Assembly: GCA_015680685.1 (NCBI GenBank)
Contig: MNCI01030304.1
Span: forward strand, 77,185 to 141,184
Origin: Gnetum montanum
Lineage: Eukaryota; Streptophyta; Gnetopsida; Gnetales; Gnetaceae
Reading direction: 5' to 3'
DNA: 64,000 nucleotides
Shown here: positions 1-11,327 of the stretch, in pieces
How positions within the stretch are numbered: position 1 is the first letter of the stretch
How the letters are laid out: each line of letters begins with the position of its first letter
The notes under the pieces: model-generated
Databases searched by the model: none
Told to the model about the DNA's origin: nothing
Seen by the model: only the letters and a program-made list of their open reading frames with translations
Position numbers and translations under genes: made by a program

Positions 1-22
1 AGGGGTACCCCGCCACTCATCA
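1..22 (+). repeat. 3' tip of the 5' LTR of A
   Basis: These bases (AGGGGTACCCCGCCACTCAT then CA) match the end of the 3' LTR at 9060-9081 with two differences. They end in CA one base before the primer-binding site, as expected for the 5' LTR/internal junction. Confidence 0.8.
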
Positions 23-23
23 T

Positions 24-41
24 TGGCATCGTTGCCGAGGA
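24..41 (+). promoter_or_regulatory. Primer-binding site of A (tRNA-Asp type)
   Basis: TGGCATCGTTGCCGAGGA differs from the complement of the plant tRNA-Asp 3' end (TGGCGCCGTTGCCGGGGA) at three positions, all transitions (G to A, C to T, G to A). This is where minus-strand DNA synthesis would start. The tRNA-Asp site is typical of Athila-type elements. Confidence 0.85.
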
Positions 42-166
42 CTTAGTTGTTTGTGCACTACGTAGAACATAGGAAATCATTCACATCATTGGGAGCTAGA
101 ACGAACCCTTAGGGTTAATCAAGAAAAAATAAGATAACGGTAAATAGCACACTGAACAAGAAAATC

Positions 167-523
167 ATGTATTCTTCTCCACACAAAAGCACTTCACCGC
201 CTAGGACTAACACTAGAGACAATCGGCGGCACAACACACATAACCAAAATCAGCCAGTTCCTCAACAATTCAGTGTGGTATATATTCATCATGATGAATA
301 TATACTCAACTTTACCTTTGTCTTCCATGAAGACGAACAATTGTGTTGGAGAGATTTGGAAGGTAACATAGTGTTGCCTCCAAACAAAGTAGCCCCCAAC
401 ATGCTCCTTTGTGCCCTTGCACGAATAGGCATGTCACAACTATACACTGAGTATGTTGCATGTGATTACAACGCAAGGGACTACCATCCCACAGAAGTGC
501 AATGTCAAAGGGACTCATGGTAG
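167..523 (+). pseudogene. Open frame before gag of A, possible gag N-terminal part
   Basis: An uninterrupted 118-codon frame starts 125 bases after the primer site, where the gag N-terminus of a gypsy element lies. It is Asn/Gln/Arg-rich at first (about residues 1-35), then more hydrophobic, with no domain I recognise. Stops separate it from the recognisable gag capsid-like segment downstream, and low-complexity Lys/His-rich frames fill 660-900. It could be the divergent gag N-terminus of A or a chance open frame; position is the main argument. Confidence 0.4.
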
Positions 524-1077
524 GGGAGTTATCACACATCGTTGAAGGGAAAAGGCCCCTGTAATGCTTCACCCATCTTAAACGAAATTGAGGGTGGTAA
601 AACTGTTTTCATAGGTTCCCCAAAAAATGATGTTTCCCCTCCTAACGATGGTTAGGAGGTGGTGTATCAGAACCTGCACTCCACATTCACAACCCTGGTT
701 CTAATCCCCACGAACACCAAGTGTTCAACAAGGGAATACAAACACATGAAAAGGGTGAAAATTCTGATCATCATCACGATCAGGGCTAGGACTATCAAAG
801 AGAAGGTAGAAAACATCATCATGGCAATGGTTCTCCTTCTCCTTCCCCTTCATCATCACATTCATCCTCTCCTTCAACATTAGGACACAGTCATAAGGAG
901 CCTAACCATGAGGATAAGGGTAAACATAGTGAGAAACCTTGATGAGAGAGTTAAGAAAGATGACGAGGGCACTCAAAAGAATCAAGGCATGGAAGAAGGG
1001 AAAGTAGGGAACCGCGTAGACACTATATACACTATGAAAGAAATGACAACGAAGAACCCCTACTTGCAACTCGAAGC

Positions 1078-2135
1078 ATGTTAGACATTACAGAGGCTGT
1101 GAGAATACCTACAAGGCACTAGAAGGATAACAGGATCAAGAGACTAGACATGAATAATATCCCACGATTTGAGGGGGGATACAACGCTAATCCTCAGAAC
1201 CACTTACAAGAATTTCACGATGCTTGTGCCTTGTAGAACATTGAAAATGAGTGGAAAAATTTAAAGTTATTTCCAAGGATACTCATAAAGGAAGCAGAAA
1301 GCTGGTACCATTCCTTAGAACCAGAAACCATTAGGAGGTGAAGTACGATGCTAGAACTGTTTAACAATAAATATCAGACATACTCTTGGGTGTCCAACTT
1401 GCGAAAGCAAATCCAGGGATGGAAGTAGGGAAATCATGAATCATTGGATGCTGCCATGGGCTATTATTATACACTATTACATCATTGCCCAGGCCATGGT
1501 TACTCGTAGCAGGATCAACTATGCCATCTTGTAGATGGACTTAGGCATGAAACTAGGAGAACCCTTGGAATATATGCCCAAGGGAGATTATCTGAGCTTA
1601 GGTCCCATTGGATCAATAGATTGTTGGAGCAAGTAGCTAAGGAAGAAGGAGAGCTACATAAGAGAGAAAGTGTGAAGAGTATAATCACGATCCTTCCCTT
1701 CGAAAAAGGGGAGTAAGATTCTATGAGGAGGAGGAAGAGTCATCACTCAAAGAGTTGGTGCATAGGAAAACCTTGTCGCTGCAAAAATTAATAACAGAAG
1801 TGTCGACTAAGGTAGACCAAATGTGGACCTCCTTGGATAGTAGATTTGAAACTGTTCTAAAAATTGTAGAGGAGTCTAAGGAGCGAGGTAGTGATTATGA
1901 TAAAAAGAAGAAGAGGGATCTGGACCATGCATGTAACAAAGGTAAGGGTAAAATGGCTATCACTGAAGAGGTTGTGGATTTGGATACAGACAATGATGGT
2001 GGATGTAAGATATGCCAATATGACCATCCTAAGGGATGTTTCCTGATAATCTCACATCTACAAGAGTCTGGGGTGTATGCACTCAACCCAAGACTTAACA
2101 AATGGCAAGCACCCCGTCAGTTACCTTATCCCTAA
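1078..2135 (+). pseudogene. gag capsid region and zinc-knuckle remnant of A
   Basis: Read from the ATG at 1078, the frame gives a typical plant gypsy gag (Retrotrans_gag-type) signature. A PRFEGG-like start is followed by an LQEFHDAC segment, then LFPRxLxxxAExWY and a FNNKY helix region. Several stops interrupt it (for example near 1120, 1235, 1340 and 1430), and the frame shifts before a clean 126-codon stretch at 1755-2135. That stretch ends in a Cys-rich piece, CKICQYDHPKGC, probably the nucleocapsid zinc knuckle with its spacing altered. Gag would package element RNA into cytoplasmic particles. The product cannot be made in one piece here. Confidence 0.7.
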
Positions 2136-2524
2136 GGTAGCCCAAGGTAGTTCCACCAACCCTTAACGTATTATCCAAGTGGAACTCCATCGTAACCTAT
2201 TAAGCAACACCAGTAGTGGCAATAGCCACAGTTATGGGGATGCCACCACCTAGGCAACAATACCCTTACCGACAACTAGATCCATATGGCTACTACGTGT
2301 AGTAGCCAATCTCTCCACTTGACTTTGTAGGTCATGTGACACCACGGTGTCACTACCAAAATTGGGAGTATTATAGGACTCCCTCTCCTAGGGGAGACAC
2401 ACCACATACATACCATCCTCTAAATTCATCTGCATCTCTCACACCGATAGCTCCAATACCACCAACTCCAGCAATGCAAGGGGTACTCCCCACTCAACCG
2501 TAGCAACCCAATGTTACGAGGGTT

Positions 2525-3214
2525 GTGAATCCTCCACCCGCAGTTAGTTTTAACAACATTATACGGAAAAGATATTTCTTCACAACCAACAATCCAACCA
2601 AGCCCTTACCATCACAAGAGGTTGAGCATCTGAACAACTCCCTATCAAGTAAATCTTTGGGGCCTCCTTCAAACCAAAAGTTGAGCTTAACGCACATGGT
2701 TATGTTAACACATGCTGTTACTGACTGGATTAAGGTGGGCCACCTTCCCAGGAAATTCTTTGATCCTGGAAGTTCTCTAATCTATCTCCAAGTCACTGGG
2801 AATGAACCATGTAAAGCTCTTCTGGACTCAGGTTTCGGAGTTAATTTAATATCACAAGAGATGTATAAAGCCTGGAACCTACCTCCATTAAGGAAGAGCA
2901 CTATTCACCTAGAGCTAGCTGACTAGTCAATCACTGTTCCCTTGGGACTAGTGGAGGACATCGTTACCACTATATGTGGGTGGTCGTATCTAGCTGATTT
3001 CCTAGTTATACAAGTAAACAACAGTAAGGGGGACTTCCCAATAATAATGGGAAGAGCATGGCTAAGTACTATAGATGCATGCCTAGAAATTCATGATCTT
3101 TCCATAGAAATATCCAAGAAGAATACTTTTGGAAAGATTGAGAAGAAGAAAGTTCCATACATTGCATATAGTGACACAGGGTGCCATTGCATCCAGAAAT
3201 CATGGGTTATGTGA
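2525..3214 (+). pseudogene. Aspartic protease region of A
   Basis: Residues around 2820-2860 read CKALLDSGFGVNLISQEMY, carrying the retropepsin DSG triad followed by the usual hydrophobic turn. A stop at about 2925 splits the region. The second open stretch (2942-3214) holds IIMGRAWLSTIDA, the normal C-terminal protease landmark. The protease would cut the Gag-Pol polyprotein. It lies between gag and RT, as expected, and the active-site triad is intact, but the stop separates the two halves. Confidence 0.8.
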
Positions 3215-3639
3215 AGTTTAGCATTTCCTGCATGCAATCAGAGTGCACAAGATATTAATATACAAAAGTGCCTATATGCAGTAGCCACACAACAAGAAGA
3301 CACCCAATGGCTGATGGTTGATCAAGAGAGAAATTCGCTAACATGCATGGAACTCACTAAGGGAATAACTAGTGCTTACATTGAAAACATAGATACATTG
3401 GAGAAAGTTTGTTGCCAACTTCCAAGCTTTAACCTTGAAAGCATCAACTAGGGGAAGTTGGAAATTCCTGAGAGATTTAAACAAGAGCCCTTAGATTTGA
3501 AACCATTGGCCACCAGTCTGGAGTATATGACCCTAGAAAACAAAAAATCGATGATCATCAACTCAAGACTTATTTCCAAACAAAAAGAAAGACTGCTGAG
3601 GGTAATAAATAAGTGGTTAAAAGCCTTTGCCTAGTCATA

Positions 3640-4980
3640 CCCTAAGTTAACTAGAATTTACCCTAGGATATGCCAACATAGGATTTACACAAACCCCTCC
3701 ATGAAACCTTGAAAACAACCACAAAGGCAATTGAACCAAAAATTGAAACAAATATTAAAAGAAGAGATATAACAGCTTCTTAAGGCTAGGTTCATATATC
3801 CCATTGCTGATAGTGAAAGGGTTAGCCCTCTAGTGATTGTGCCTAAAAAGGGAGGCAAATGGAGGGTGTGTATAGACTTTAGGTTGCTGAACATGGCAAC
3901 ATTCAAGGATCACTTTCCGTTGCCATTCATTGACCAAGTCTTAAATGCCATAGCAAGGCATCACTATTATAGTTTTTTGGATTGTTATAGTGGATACAAT
4001 CAAATACAGATAGCAACAGAAGACCAAGCCAAGACAACATTCACCAGTCCTTGGGGAATGTTTGCATATAAACAAATGCCATTTGGCTTGTGCAATGCTC
4101 CTGCCACATTTCAATGCTTAGTTCTAACCATATTCCAAAAGCAGATAGGAAATGAAGTGGAAGTCTTTGTGGATGACCTCTCCACTTATGGAACAAGCTT
4201 TGATCAAGCCTTGGACTGATTAGAGCAACTACTAAAATGATGTGTAGAAACTAACTTAAGGCTCAACTGGTAGAAAATCCATTTGATGGTCCAAGAAGGC
4301 GTAGTACTTGGGCATAAGATCTCACAATCAAGAATAGAGGTAGACCCAGATAAAGTTAGGATCATCCAAGGAATCATCCAACAACTGAAAACTGTCAAAG
4401 ACATTCGGTCATTCCTTGGACACACTGGCTACTATAGGAGATTCATTGATAACTTCTCCAAATTTTCCAAACCATTGGTAGAACTAACAAAGAAGGGTGC
4501 ATTCGAATGGACCAGGGAATGTGAATGAGCATTCCAAAATTTAAAACAAAAGCTTGTGGAAACTCCCATTCTACAAGCCCCTGACTGGTCCAAACCATTC
4601 CATATAATGACTGATGCATCCAATTATGCCTTAGAAGGCATACTTACATAGTTGGATGACCAAAAACGATCCTTGCTACATTCATTTTGCAAGTAGGAGT
4701 ATCGCCAATGCACAACTTAACTACACAACAATAGAAAAAGAATTAATGGATGTAGTGTTTGCACTGAAAACGTTTAGGCACTATGTGTTAGGATACAAAG
4801 TGTACATTCATACGAATCATAGTGCAATCAGGTTCCTCATGAACAAGCCAATGGTTATCCCTTGTATTATATGATAGTTGGTAATCCTACAGGAGTTCGA
4901 TCTTACGATGATAGATCGAAAAGGCACTGAGAACGTAGTTGCAGATCACTTATCTCGGTTGCACGGGGACACAAAGAGGA
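3640..4980 (+). pseudogene. Reverse transcriptase and RNase H of A
   Basis: The RT core is open from 3833 to 4219. It shows WRVCIDFRLLN (fingers), FLDCYSGYNQI with the first catalytic Asp, MPFGLCNAPATFQ, and the catalytic FVDD at 4166-4177 (YVDD in most relatives). The thumb/connection follows at 4283-4528 (LGHKIS, FLGHTGYYRRFI). RNase H follows at about 4590-4980, with ASRSIANAQLNYTTIEKEL and the TNHSAIRFLM segment. Stops at about 4220, 4270, 4527 and 4650 break it into at least three frames. It would copy element RNA into DNA; catalytic residues are largely kept but the polypeptide is broken. Confidence 0.85.
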
Positions 4981-5158
4981 TGAATATGTAACGTATGACC
5001 ATTTTCCTGATGAATCCCTCATTGCTAGTGTAGTGAACAACCAACCCACGGAAACAAACTAGTATAGTAGCATTCTTACTTATCTCCTTTCCCAAAAAAC
5101 ACCACAGGAGCTGGACTTTAGGAAGAAACAACAGTTTCTTCACAGAGCCAAGTACTAC

Positions 5159-6342
5159 ATGGAGATCAATGGACAACTTTACAAATTTTGTCCTGATGGC
5201 TTAGTTCGATGGTGTGTGCTCAATGAGGACCAACTAAGAGTTCTCCAAGATGCTCATGAGGGCCCTTGTGGGGGTCACTGTTCAGGGAGACGAATGGCTA
5301 CTAAGATCCTACTTGCAGGGTATTACAGGCCAACATTATTTTAGGACACCCATAAATTTCTCCAATCCTGTGAGCGCTATCAACGTGATGAGGAATGAAT
5401 ACTAGAATGGAGGGTCCACAACAATGGATTCAACCCTTAGAGCCCTTCGACATTTGGGGAATAGAATTTATGGGGCCCATTACACCAATTTCAAATGGAA
5501 AAGCTTACATCGTTGTTGCTATTAACTATCTAACGAAATGGGTTGAAGCAGCTGCTATTATGGAATGCACATCATCTACCATTTCACGATTTATGCAACA
5601 ACAAGTTGTAAATAGGTTTGGTGTGCCACGTGCACTTATCTCTGATAATGGAACACACTTCACAAGTGCAACCTTTCAGAAGTTGATGCAACACTTAGGG
5701 GTTGAACATAAATTGACCACACCTTATCACCCCCAAGCTAATGGCCAAATTGAGGTTACTAATCGGGAGATTACTAAAATATTAACTAAGAAAATTAGCA
5801 AATATAGGCGAGATTGGAGCACTAAACTGAATAATGCTCTCTAGGCATACTGCTCCACTTGGAAACTCCCTACAAGCTACTCTCCCTATGAGTTAGTATA
5901 CGGAAAATTTCCAAAGCTTCCAATTCAAATCGAGCTCTATACACTATCCATGGCATGTGACCTCCACCTTGACCTTGATCTAGCACAAAAATAAATATTG
6001 GAAACTCTAAACATGCTAGATGAAAATCGATTGGTTGCCATATCATCAAATGAGTTGCACAAGGCACATAACAAGCAATGTCATGGCTTGAGAATTCTTA
6101 AGGTTAAGTATCAACCAGGAGATAAGGTCCTTTACTGGAACCCCAAACATGTGCCACAATGCACAAAATTTCAAACATTATGGGAAGGGCCTTACATTAT
6201 TCATACAACCTTTCCCTCAGGGGCCGTGACCATATACAAACCTGAAAGCCTTGATAAGAGATTATTGGTCAATGTGCAACAAACCAAACCCTTCCATGAA
6301 CTTAAAATAACTGGTGCACATAATACCTCTAAGAGGAGCTAA
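5159..6342 (+). pseudogene. Integrase of A
   Basis: The N-terminal zinc-binding region is seen at 5245-5390 (HEGPCGGHCSGRRMATKIL, then CERYQRDE, where the second Cys of the usual CxxC is lost). The catalytic core is open from 5395 to 5844, with WGIEFMGP (Asp replaced by Glu at the first catalytic position), ISDNGTHF (second Asp) and a final Glu within HPQANGQIEVTN. The C-terminal part at 5998-6342 has the GDKVLYWNPK and FQTLWEGPYII landmarks. Stops at about 5342, 5843 and 5993 separate the parts. No chromodomain is evident. It would insert element DNA into the nuclear genome. Confidence 0.85.
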
Positions 6343-8224
6343 CCTTACTCCACCTATGCTAATTATTTGAAGCCCTCAGTTTCCTTTTAAGTTTTTGTTT
6401 TACACATTTTTGTTTTACAAATTTCTTAAATTTTCTTATTTTTTGTTTTAAAACATCATTTATACTCTTTCATTTCTTTGTGTGTTTGTTTATTTTTTTT
6501 TAATTCGTCACCTAATAAGTGCAGCTGATGGTGGTATGAACTGTATCCCATTGATTGATAATGTTTGGTTTTTACCTTTAAGTTATGATATTGATACTAA
6601 GGTATGGTTCTTTTGATATAATAGGCAATGAGTTCACTTCATCCATACATCCATAAATTTCTATGGTCTCTCTTGGCTTGGAACTATACAGTCCCCTTTC
6701 TCAATAATAAGAACTATCAATGAATTGGTGACTGGGTATTTCTCAAACTAAGGAAGGACTCAAGGACTGAAAAGGGTGTGACTTCAAGGGAACTTGATGC
6801 ATTTGTGCTGGCCATTCTCTTGGGTGCTTGGATGTTTTCTTCTTGAGTTTCTCGTACCATTCCGATGCTACTCCATTATTGGGAAGCTGAGCTAATAAAG
6901 ATAAGAAGTCTTTGCATGGTGTGGTTCTCACGCAAAACATAAAAAAAAATAGTGAGAATTCAAAGCACACCCCTTAGACAAAATAATCAATTAGGCTACA
7001 AACACTGGTTATGGAACTAAATAAACACATTCCCTCTAACTAAGCCCCTTCTTGCTCCCTACTTTCTCCTTTTTCGTTTCGTCAGAATGGTGGTGACTTT
7101 TTGGTGGACGCATTCTTGTTACTTCAGGGGGATGGCTTGGCCAAATGTATTAATGCAAAGTCACTGGATGTGGTTTGTTTAAGGCTAGATTTGGAATGAG
7201 ATCTACCAAGTCACATTAACCATGAAATACACAAGGGACTTTACACAACCTTGTTCTTGGGATTCCATTCCATTCTCTTCTCTCCATCTTTCTCTCCATT
7301 GTCCACCTCATTACCGATTGTATTAATAGTCTATACTTTGGTTGATGCATTATTTTATTTTGGTAAAATCTTGTGGTTAAGAATTTAAATCTTTCTTCCA
7401 AATGACATTTCTAGAGCCTACAAACTCTTTGAATGTGGGATTGTCAGGGCACTAAGGGCATGAGCCTACTTTGGGGAGGACCCACTAGCATTACTATTTG
7501 GTGCATTCATTAATTTCTTTCCCTTAAACATTTCCAAAATCACCATTTATTTTTTTCATCTCCATCTTTGACATCTATTTTATTGGCATGGCCGTTGTTT
7601 CTTTTTCTTCATCTTTCTTGTTCCTTTTCTTTTTCTCCATTCTCTTGCTACTGGAGGTTTGCTCTCAGTCATGGGGGTCTTGGTCCAATTTTTTCAATTT
7701 TCTCTAAACCCCTACACCTTGGGTAGGCACCAATATTATATCTCCAGATCTGCATTAGCCATATCACAACTTAGCCAATGGACTGTGCACCAATGCAAGG
7801 TATCAATTGTAATATGATTCATTTACCCTTGTTAATATAAGACTATGTTGTGTGCGTAGATGGCAATTGTACACCAATGGATCAGATCTGGAGGGAACAC
7901 TTGGAATGGACTTGTGCTGAAGTAGTTATGCAAGGAACGAGATTGATGGCATGCTTATGGATGAAAAATGAAAAGTGTAATCTTGGCATCGGTAGCAACA
8001 AACTTCTTCTTTTCTCTCTCTCTTCTTTCTTCTCTCCCAGCTGCCAAATAAGGGTGGATGTCAAATGTGTATAGTGTTCACTCTTGTTTTCATGAACACT
8101 AATTTTGTCATGTTTTGTAATGATGATCCGTTCACATGTCACCCCATTCACCATTAGTATCATTCAAGTCAATAATCCCATACCTTCCCAATATTTTGTA
8201 AGGAACTCAAGGATGAGTTTTCAT
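6343..8224 (+). other. 3' non-coding stretch of A
   Basis: About 1.9 kb between the integrase stop and the 3' LTR. Athila elements often have an env-like frame here, but only short unrelated open frames are visible. A 14-base block at 7665-7678 is repeated exactly at 8225-8238, where it forms the polypurine tract. Confidence 0.6.
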
Positions 8225-8230
8225 TCAGTC

Positions 8231-8239
8231 ATGGGGGTA
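8231..8239 (+). promoter_or_regulatory. Polypurine tract of A
   Basis: ATGGGGGTA directly precedes the TGATG that opens the 3' LTR. It is short and G-rich, in the position from which plus-strand DNA synthesis is primed. Confidence 0.6.
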
Positions 8240-8247
8240 TGATGGGA

Positions 8248-8348
8248 TGCGATATCGCATAGACCGGGATATCGCGTCAGCCCTTGCGATATAGCATAGA
8301 CCAGGATATCGCGTCAGCCCTTGCGATATCGCGTATGTGATATCGCAA
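8248..8348 (+). repeat. 37-bp tandem repeat rich in GATATC palindromes
   Basis: Two 37-bp units start at 8248 and 8285, and a partial third starts at 8322. Each opens with TGCGATATCGC (second unit has AGC) and has another GATATCGC in its middle. GCGATATCGC is a perfect palindrome. The array lies about 15-115 bases upstream of the TATA box, so it may be a set of promoter elements in U3. Confidence 0.8.
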
Positions 8349-8362
8349 CCTGTCCCGAGTTC

Positions 8363-8370
8363 TATAAATA
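8363..8370 (+). promoter_or_regulatory. TATA box of the A LTR
   Basis: TATAAATA followed by GGAGG lies about 120 bases into the 3' LTR, directly after the GATATC repeats. This fits a short U3 promoter. Confidence 0.7.
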
Positions 8371-9081
8371 GGAGGTGGATTTCCCTTGTTTATCCATCTA
8401 GATCTAGAACCTTAGCTAAAATCTGGTAGTTTTACCATTCCAGAGATAGAATAATTTCCATGTGCCCACAGTAGGAGTCTTAAAGTGAATGGATCTTTAT
8501 TCGAGAAAATTGTACTTGAGCACACATTTGTGGATGGCAATAAAGATGAACTTTCTGATAAACCTTGCAGTGCATGCACTAAGATAAATAGGATTTAATT
8601 ATTATTAAATGATTAATTTCTTTCCTAGTTAATTAAATCTCTCTCAACCCTTAACTCTCCTAGTTAAGTGCATTCAGTACAACTACTTCAAGCACGTGCG
8701 CTACACTTGGTAACCTAGTAACGAATAACATTTGGTAATCCCAGTAGCGTTGCACTAGTTTAGGATGTGTATGGAAAGTGGGAATGGATACTGATGCTAG
8801 GATGATTAGAGCTTAGTTAGTGAAAGTTAGTTACTTAGTCTCTTCACCCTTTCTCCTCTTAGCATAGACAATAAAAAGATAAAAGACATAAAAATCACAT
8901 ACCTCATACTTACTTAACCATACAACCATGACAATACAAGTAAGTCTGGGAAGACAACAATTGATTAACCTTAAGTGTTCCATTAGGGAGAATAAGCACT
9001 TAGTCCTTGGAGTTCGACTAGATCACGCATGTAACGCTTATATTCGTATGGTTGAGTGTAGGGGTACCTTGCCACTCATCA

Positions 9082-9375
9082 GTTATCAATTAGCAATAAG
9101 ATTAGTTAAATAGATTCATAAATTAAATTTCAACTTGTTGTTAATCATAGAAAAATAAAATATAAAATAATAAAAATCATGTGCCTCAATTACACTTAAC
9201 CATACAACTAAGCTTTACAAGTGTAGTTGGGAAGACAATGATTGTCATGATTAGATTTCATGTTCTGGAACCAGTGTACTTAGGAACTTAAGGTCTACAA
9301 AATTTGACCAAATTTCACATGAATGCTTATTATTCATATGGTTGAGTGTAAGGGGTATTCACGACTAAGCAACTT
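9082..9375 (+). repeat. Older, diverged partial LTR related to A's LTR
   Basis: This stretch aligns in order with the last ~290 bases of A's 3' LTR. Shared blocks include CCTCA...CTTAACCATACAAC, GGGAAGACAA, and the end block ATGGTTGAGTGTA followed by GGGGTA. It ends CTAAGCA where A's LTR ends CTCATCA. It lies immediately after A in the same orientation, so A probably landed next to or within an older relative. Confidence 0.7.
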
Positions 9376-9409
9376 CTATAAATAATGTGTACTATAGTTA
9401 GTATAACTT

Positions 9410-10000
9410 CTTTTTAAAAGACATCATCTAATTTGGATTAGGCTAACATATATTGTACCATTTACCAATTATTTGGATTTTTATGCTTAGCTATGCCATT
9501 TTTTTGGGACAATATGAAACTTTATTTTTGGGAATAATTTCTTCTTTTGTAAGATAATCTTGAAATTCTCTATTTGTGTATTTTGTCCCATTATTAGTTT
9601 ATATCTTCATGACTAGTAATCTAGTTTATTATTTTAACCAATGCTTTAAAATTTTTTAAAGGTATCAAAAAATTTTGATTTGAATTTGATAATATATATC
9701 CATACCTTTTGTGAATACTCATCAATGTAGGTTACGAAGTATTGTGCTCCTTGTAACGAAGGTACATTACCATACAGTCAATATCCTAGTAAACGATCTT
9801 CAACTTGGTTCTTACAACTATGTTTCCTGTGCATGGAAAAGTCATTTTTTTTATCCATAGCACATGACTTATAGAGCATGTCATGATTGAGTTCAAGCTA
9901 TGATAAACCATGGAAAGATTGTAATAACATATGCATATAACTTATGTTCATATGAAAAAGTCTTGTAGGCTATAACTTTTCATCCTGTATTTTATGAGTT
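9410..10000 (-). pseudogene. Copia-type integrase core remnant
   Basis: The minus-strand reading around 9705-9760 gives GAQYFVTYIDEYS followed by QKVWIY, the copia integrase landmark with an Asp of the DDE triad. Toward 9480-9580 it continues with a nucleotide pattern matching the next conserved block and a CPKK segment in place of the usual CPQQNG. Upstream at about 9800-9900 are traces of the zinc-binding HHCC region. Stops and frameshifts are frequent. Confidence 0.75.
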
Positions 10001-10149
10001 GTAGAGTAGATAACCTCTCTTATTGGATGCAATTTAAATACTTCATTTATCTCTTTCATCTTTTCTAACTTCTTCTATGACTTACATCTTACATTTTAGT
10101 ATGGATCTTGTTCAAAAACTAAATTATTTTTAGCCTCGATCAAATTATA

Positions 10150-11240
10150 TACTCACAGTAGATTATGTTCCTTTAGTGCTAGGGGTATAACACACATTAT
10201 GAATATATATAGGCTATTTAAAAATTTTCATATTAATGTTTCCAATCCCTTTATATTTACAAATGTCTCTAGGAGGTGTCATAGCTTCACCAATACTTAT
10301 AGTACATAAATTTTGGAAAAGATAATGATTTCTTAAGACATGTCTAGAACATAATGAGTTAATGTATTAGGTGTTGTTTTTAACTTTGGCTATATTTTGT
10401 TGACTTTTAATATCCTTAATTATTGAGACTACTTCATTCTTGTAATAATTATTCTAATTTTATTACTATTTTTGTTCCATCTTTGTTGATCCATATTCTC
10501 TTTGATAATTCTTTGTTGAATAATAAAGGATCTTAAATTCTTAAGATTGAAGTAGCAATCTTGAAGTATATGTCTTCTTATTCCATGGATATGATAAGTT
10601 GGCTGTTGATTCTTTTGATTGTTAAATCTTCAACATTGCTTATTGTTATGACATTAATACCATGTCCATTGCCTTCCTTTCTTATTCTTAGAGTATACAT
10701 AACTTGTTCTCTATTTTTGTAATTTCTTCTCTAATTCAATTTTTATTTCTTGAAACTACAATTAAGCTATCAATGTTAATTTTTTTTATATTTTCCATAA
10801 TATATCAAGTAATTATGTAAATCCTTTAAACTTATCTAGAAGTTCTCATAGAAGGAAAATAACTACTTCTTCATTTCTACATTCAAGTTTGAATATAACT
10901 ACCTTTATACCTTTAATAAAAGCCATTAGTTTCTATTCTGTATTCATCTCTATTGTTTGTAGTTTTAAGAAGATATGGTCTTTCTTTGCTTGTTCTAAAA
11001 ATCCAAACATCTAATATAAATGCTCATATAAATGCTCGCTAATATTTACAGCTATGTTCATACCATACAATAGATGAGATACTTCATCAAAGATATTAGT
11101 GTAGAGAATTCTTAAGGCCTTATCATTTTATTATCTTTTCCAATTGCAATCAAGTCTAAAATTAATACTTGAAGTAGCAAGATAGACTCTACTAGTTTGT
11201 AGGATGATTCTTATTCTTTATGCTTAAGTCTTATAGTTCT
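10150..11240 (-). pseudogene. Copia-type gag, zinc knuckle and protease-region remnants
   Basis: On minus, 10540-10640 reads YHIHGIRRHILQDCYFN. This fits a CCHC knuckle in which the first two Cys have changed to Tyr and His. Around 10170-10220 the reading YIHNVCYTPSTKGT resembles the segment between protease and integrase in copia elements. The gag body at 10640-11240 is Lys-rich and broken. Identification rests on the order of these remnants relative to the clear integrase. Confidence 0.6.
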
Positions 11241-11315
11241 TCTTCGTGAGCTTCCATGAAACTCTAACTATAACCTTGTTTATTAATGATCTCAGGAGAC
11301 TCTTATCTTCTTCTT

Positions 11316-11327
11316 ACTTTAATACCA
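11316..11327 (-). promoter_or_regulatory. Primer-binding site of B (initiator tRNA-Met type)
   Basis: The + strand reads ACTTTAATACCA. The reverse complement of the usual copia site TGGTATCAGAGC is GCTCTGATACCA. The three differences are all transitions. It directly abuts the presumed LTR end at 11328. Confidence 0.7.

Larger units (their letters stand above)
1..9081 (+). mobile_element. Element A: Athila-like Ty3/gypsy retrotransposon, decayed
   Basis: The order primer site, gag, protease, RT/RNase H, integrase, 3' LTR is that of Ty3/gypsy elements. The tRNA-Asp-type primer site and the integrase sequence point to the Athila/Tat side of the family, and I see only one RNase H, unlike D, E and F. 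The 5' LTR lies almost wholly outside the window: only its last 22 bases are present, and they correspond to the end of the 3' LTR at 9060-9081. All coding parts carry stops or frameshifts, so the element is not autonomous. The target duplication cannot be checked because the 5' flank is missing. I am confident of the superfamily and fairly confident of the lineage. Confidence 0.85.
8240..9081 (+). repeat. 3' LTR of A, 842 bp
   Basis: It begins TGATG and ends CATCA, a 5-bp terminal inverted repeat with TG...CA ends. Its last 22 bases match the 5' LTR tip at 1-22. It contains a TATA box and a 37-bp tandem repeat near its 5' end. I chose the start from the TG after the polypurine tract and the inverted match to the end. 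Confidence 0.75.

Noticed and set aside
6743-6970. Minus-strand frame in A's 3' non-coding stretch, considered as an env-like or antisense gene
   Set aside because: Only 75 codons, no membrane or domain pattern, and no counterpart in the other elements.
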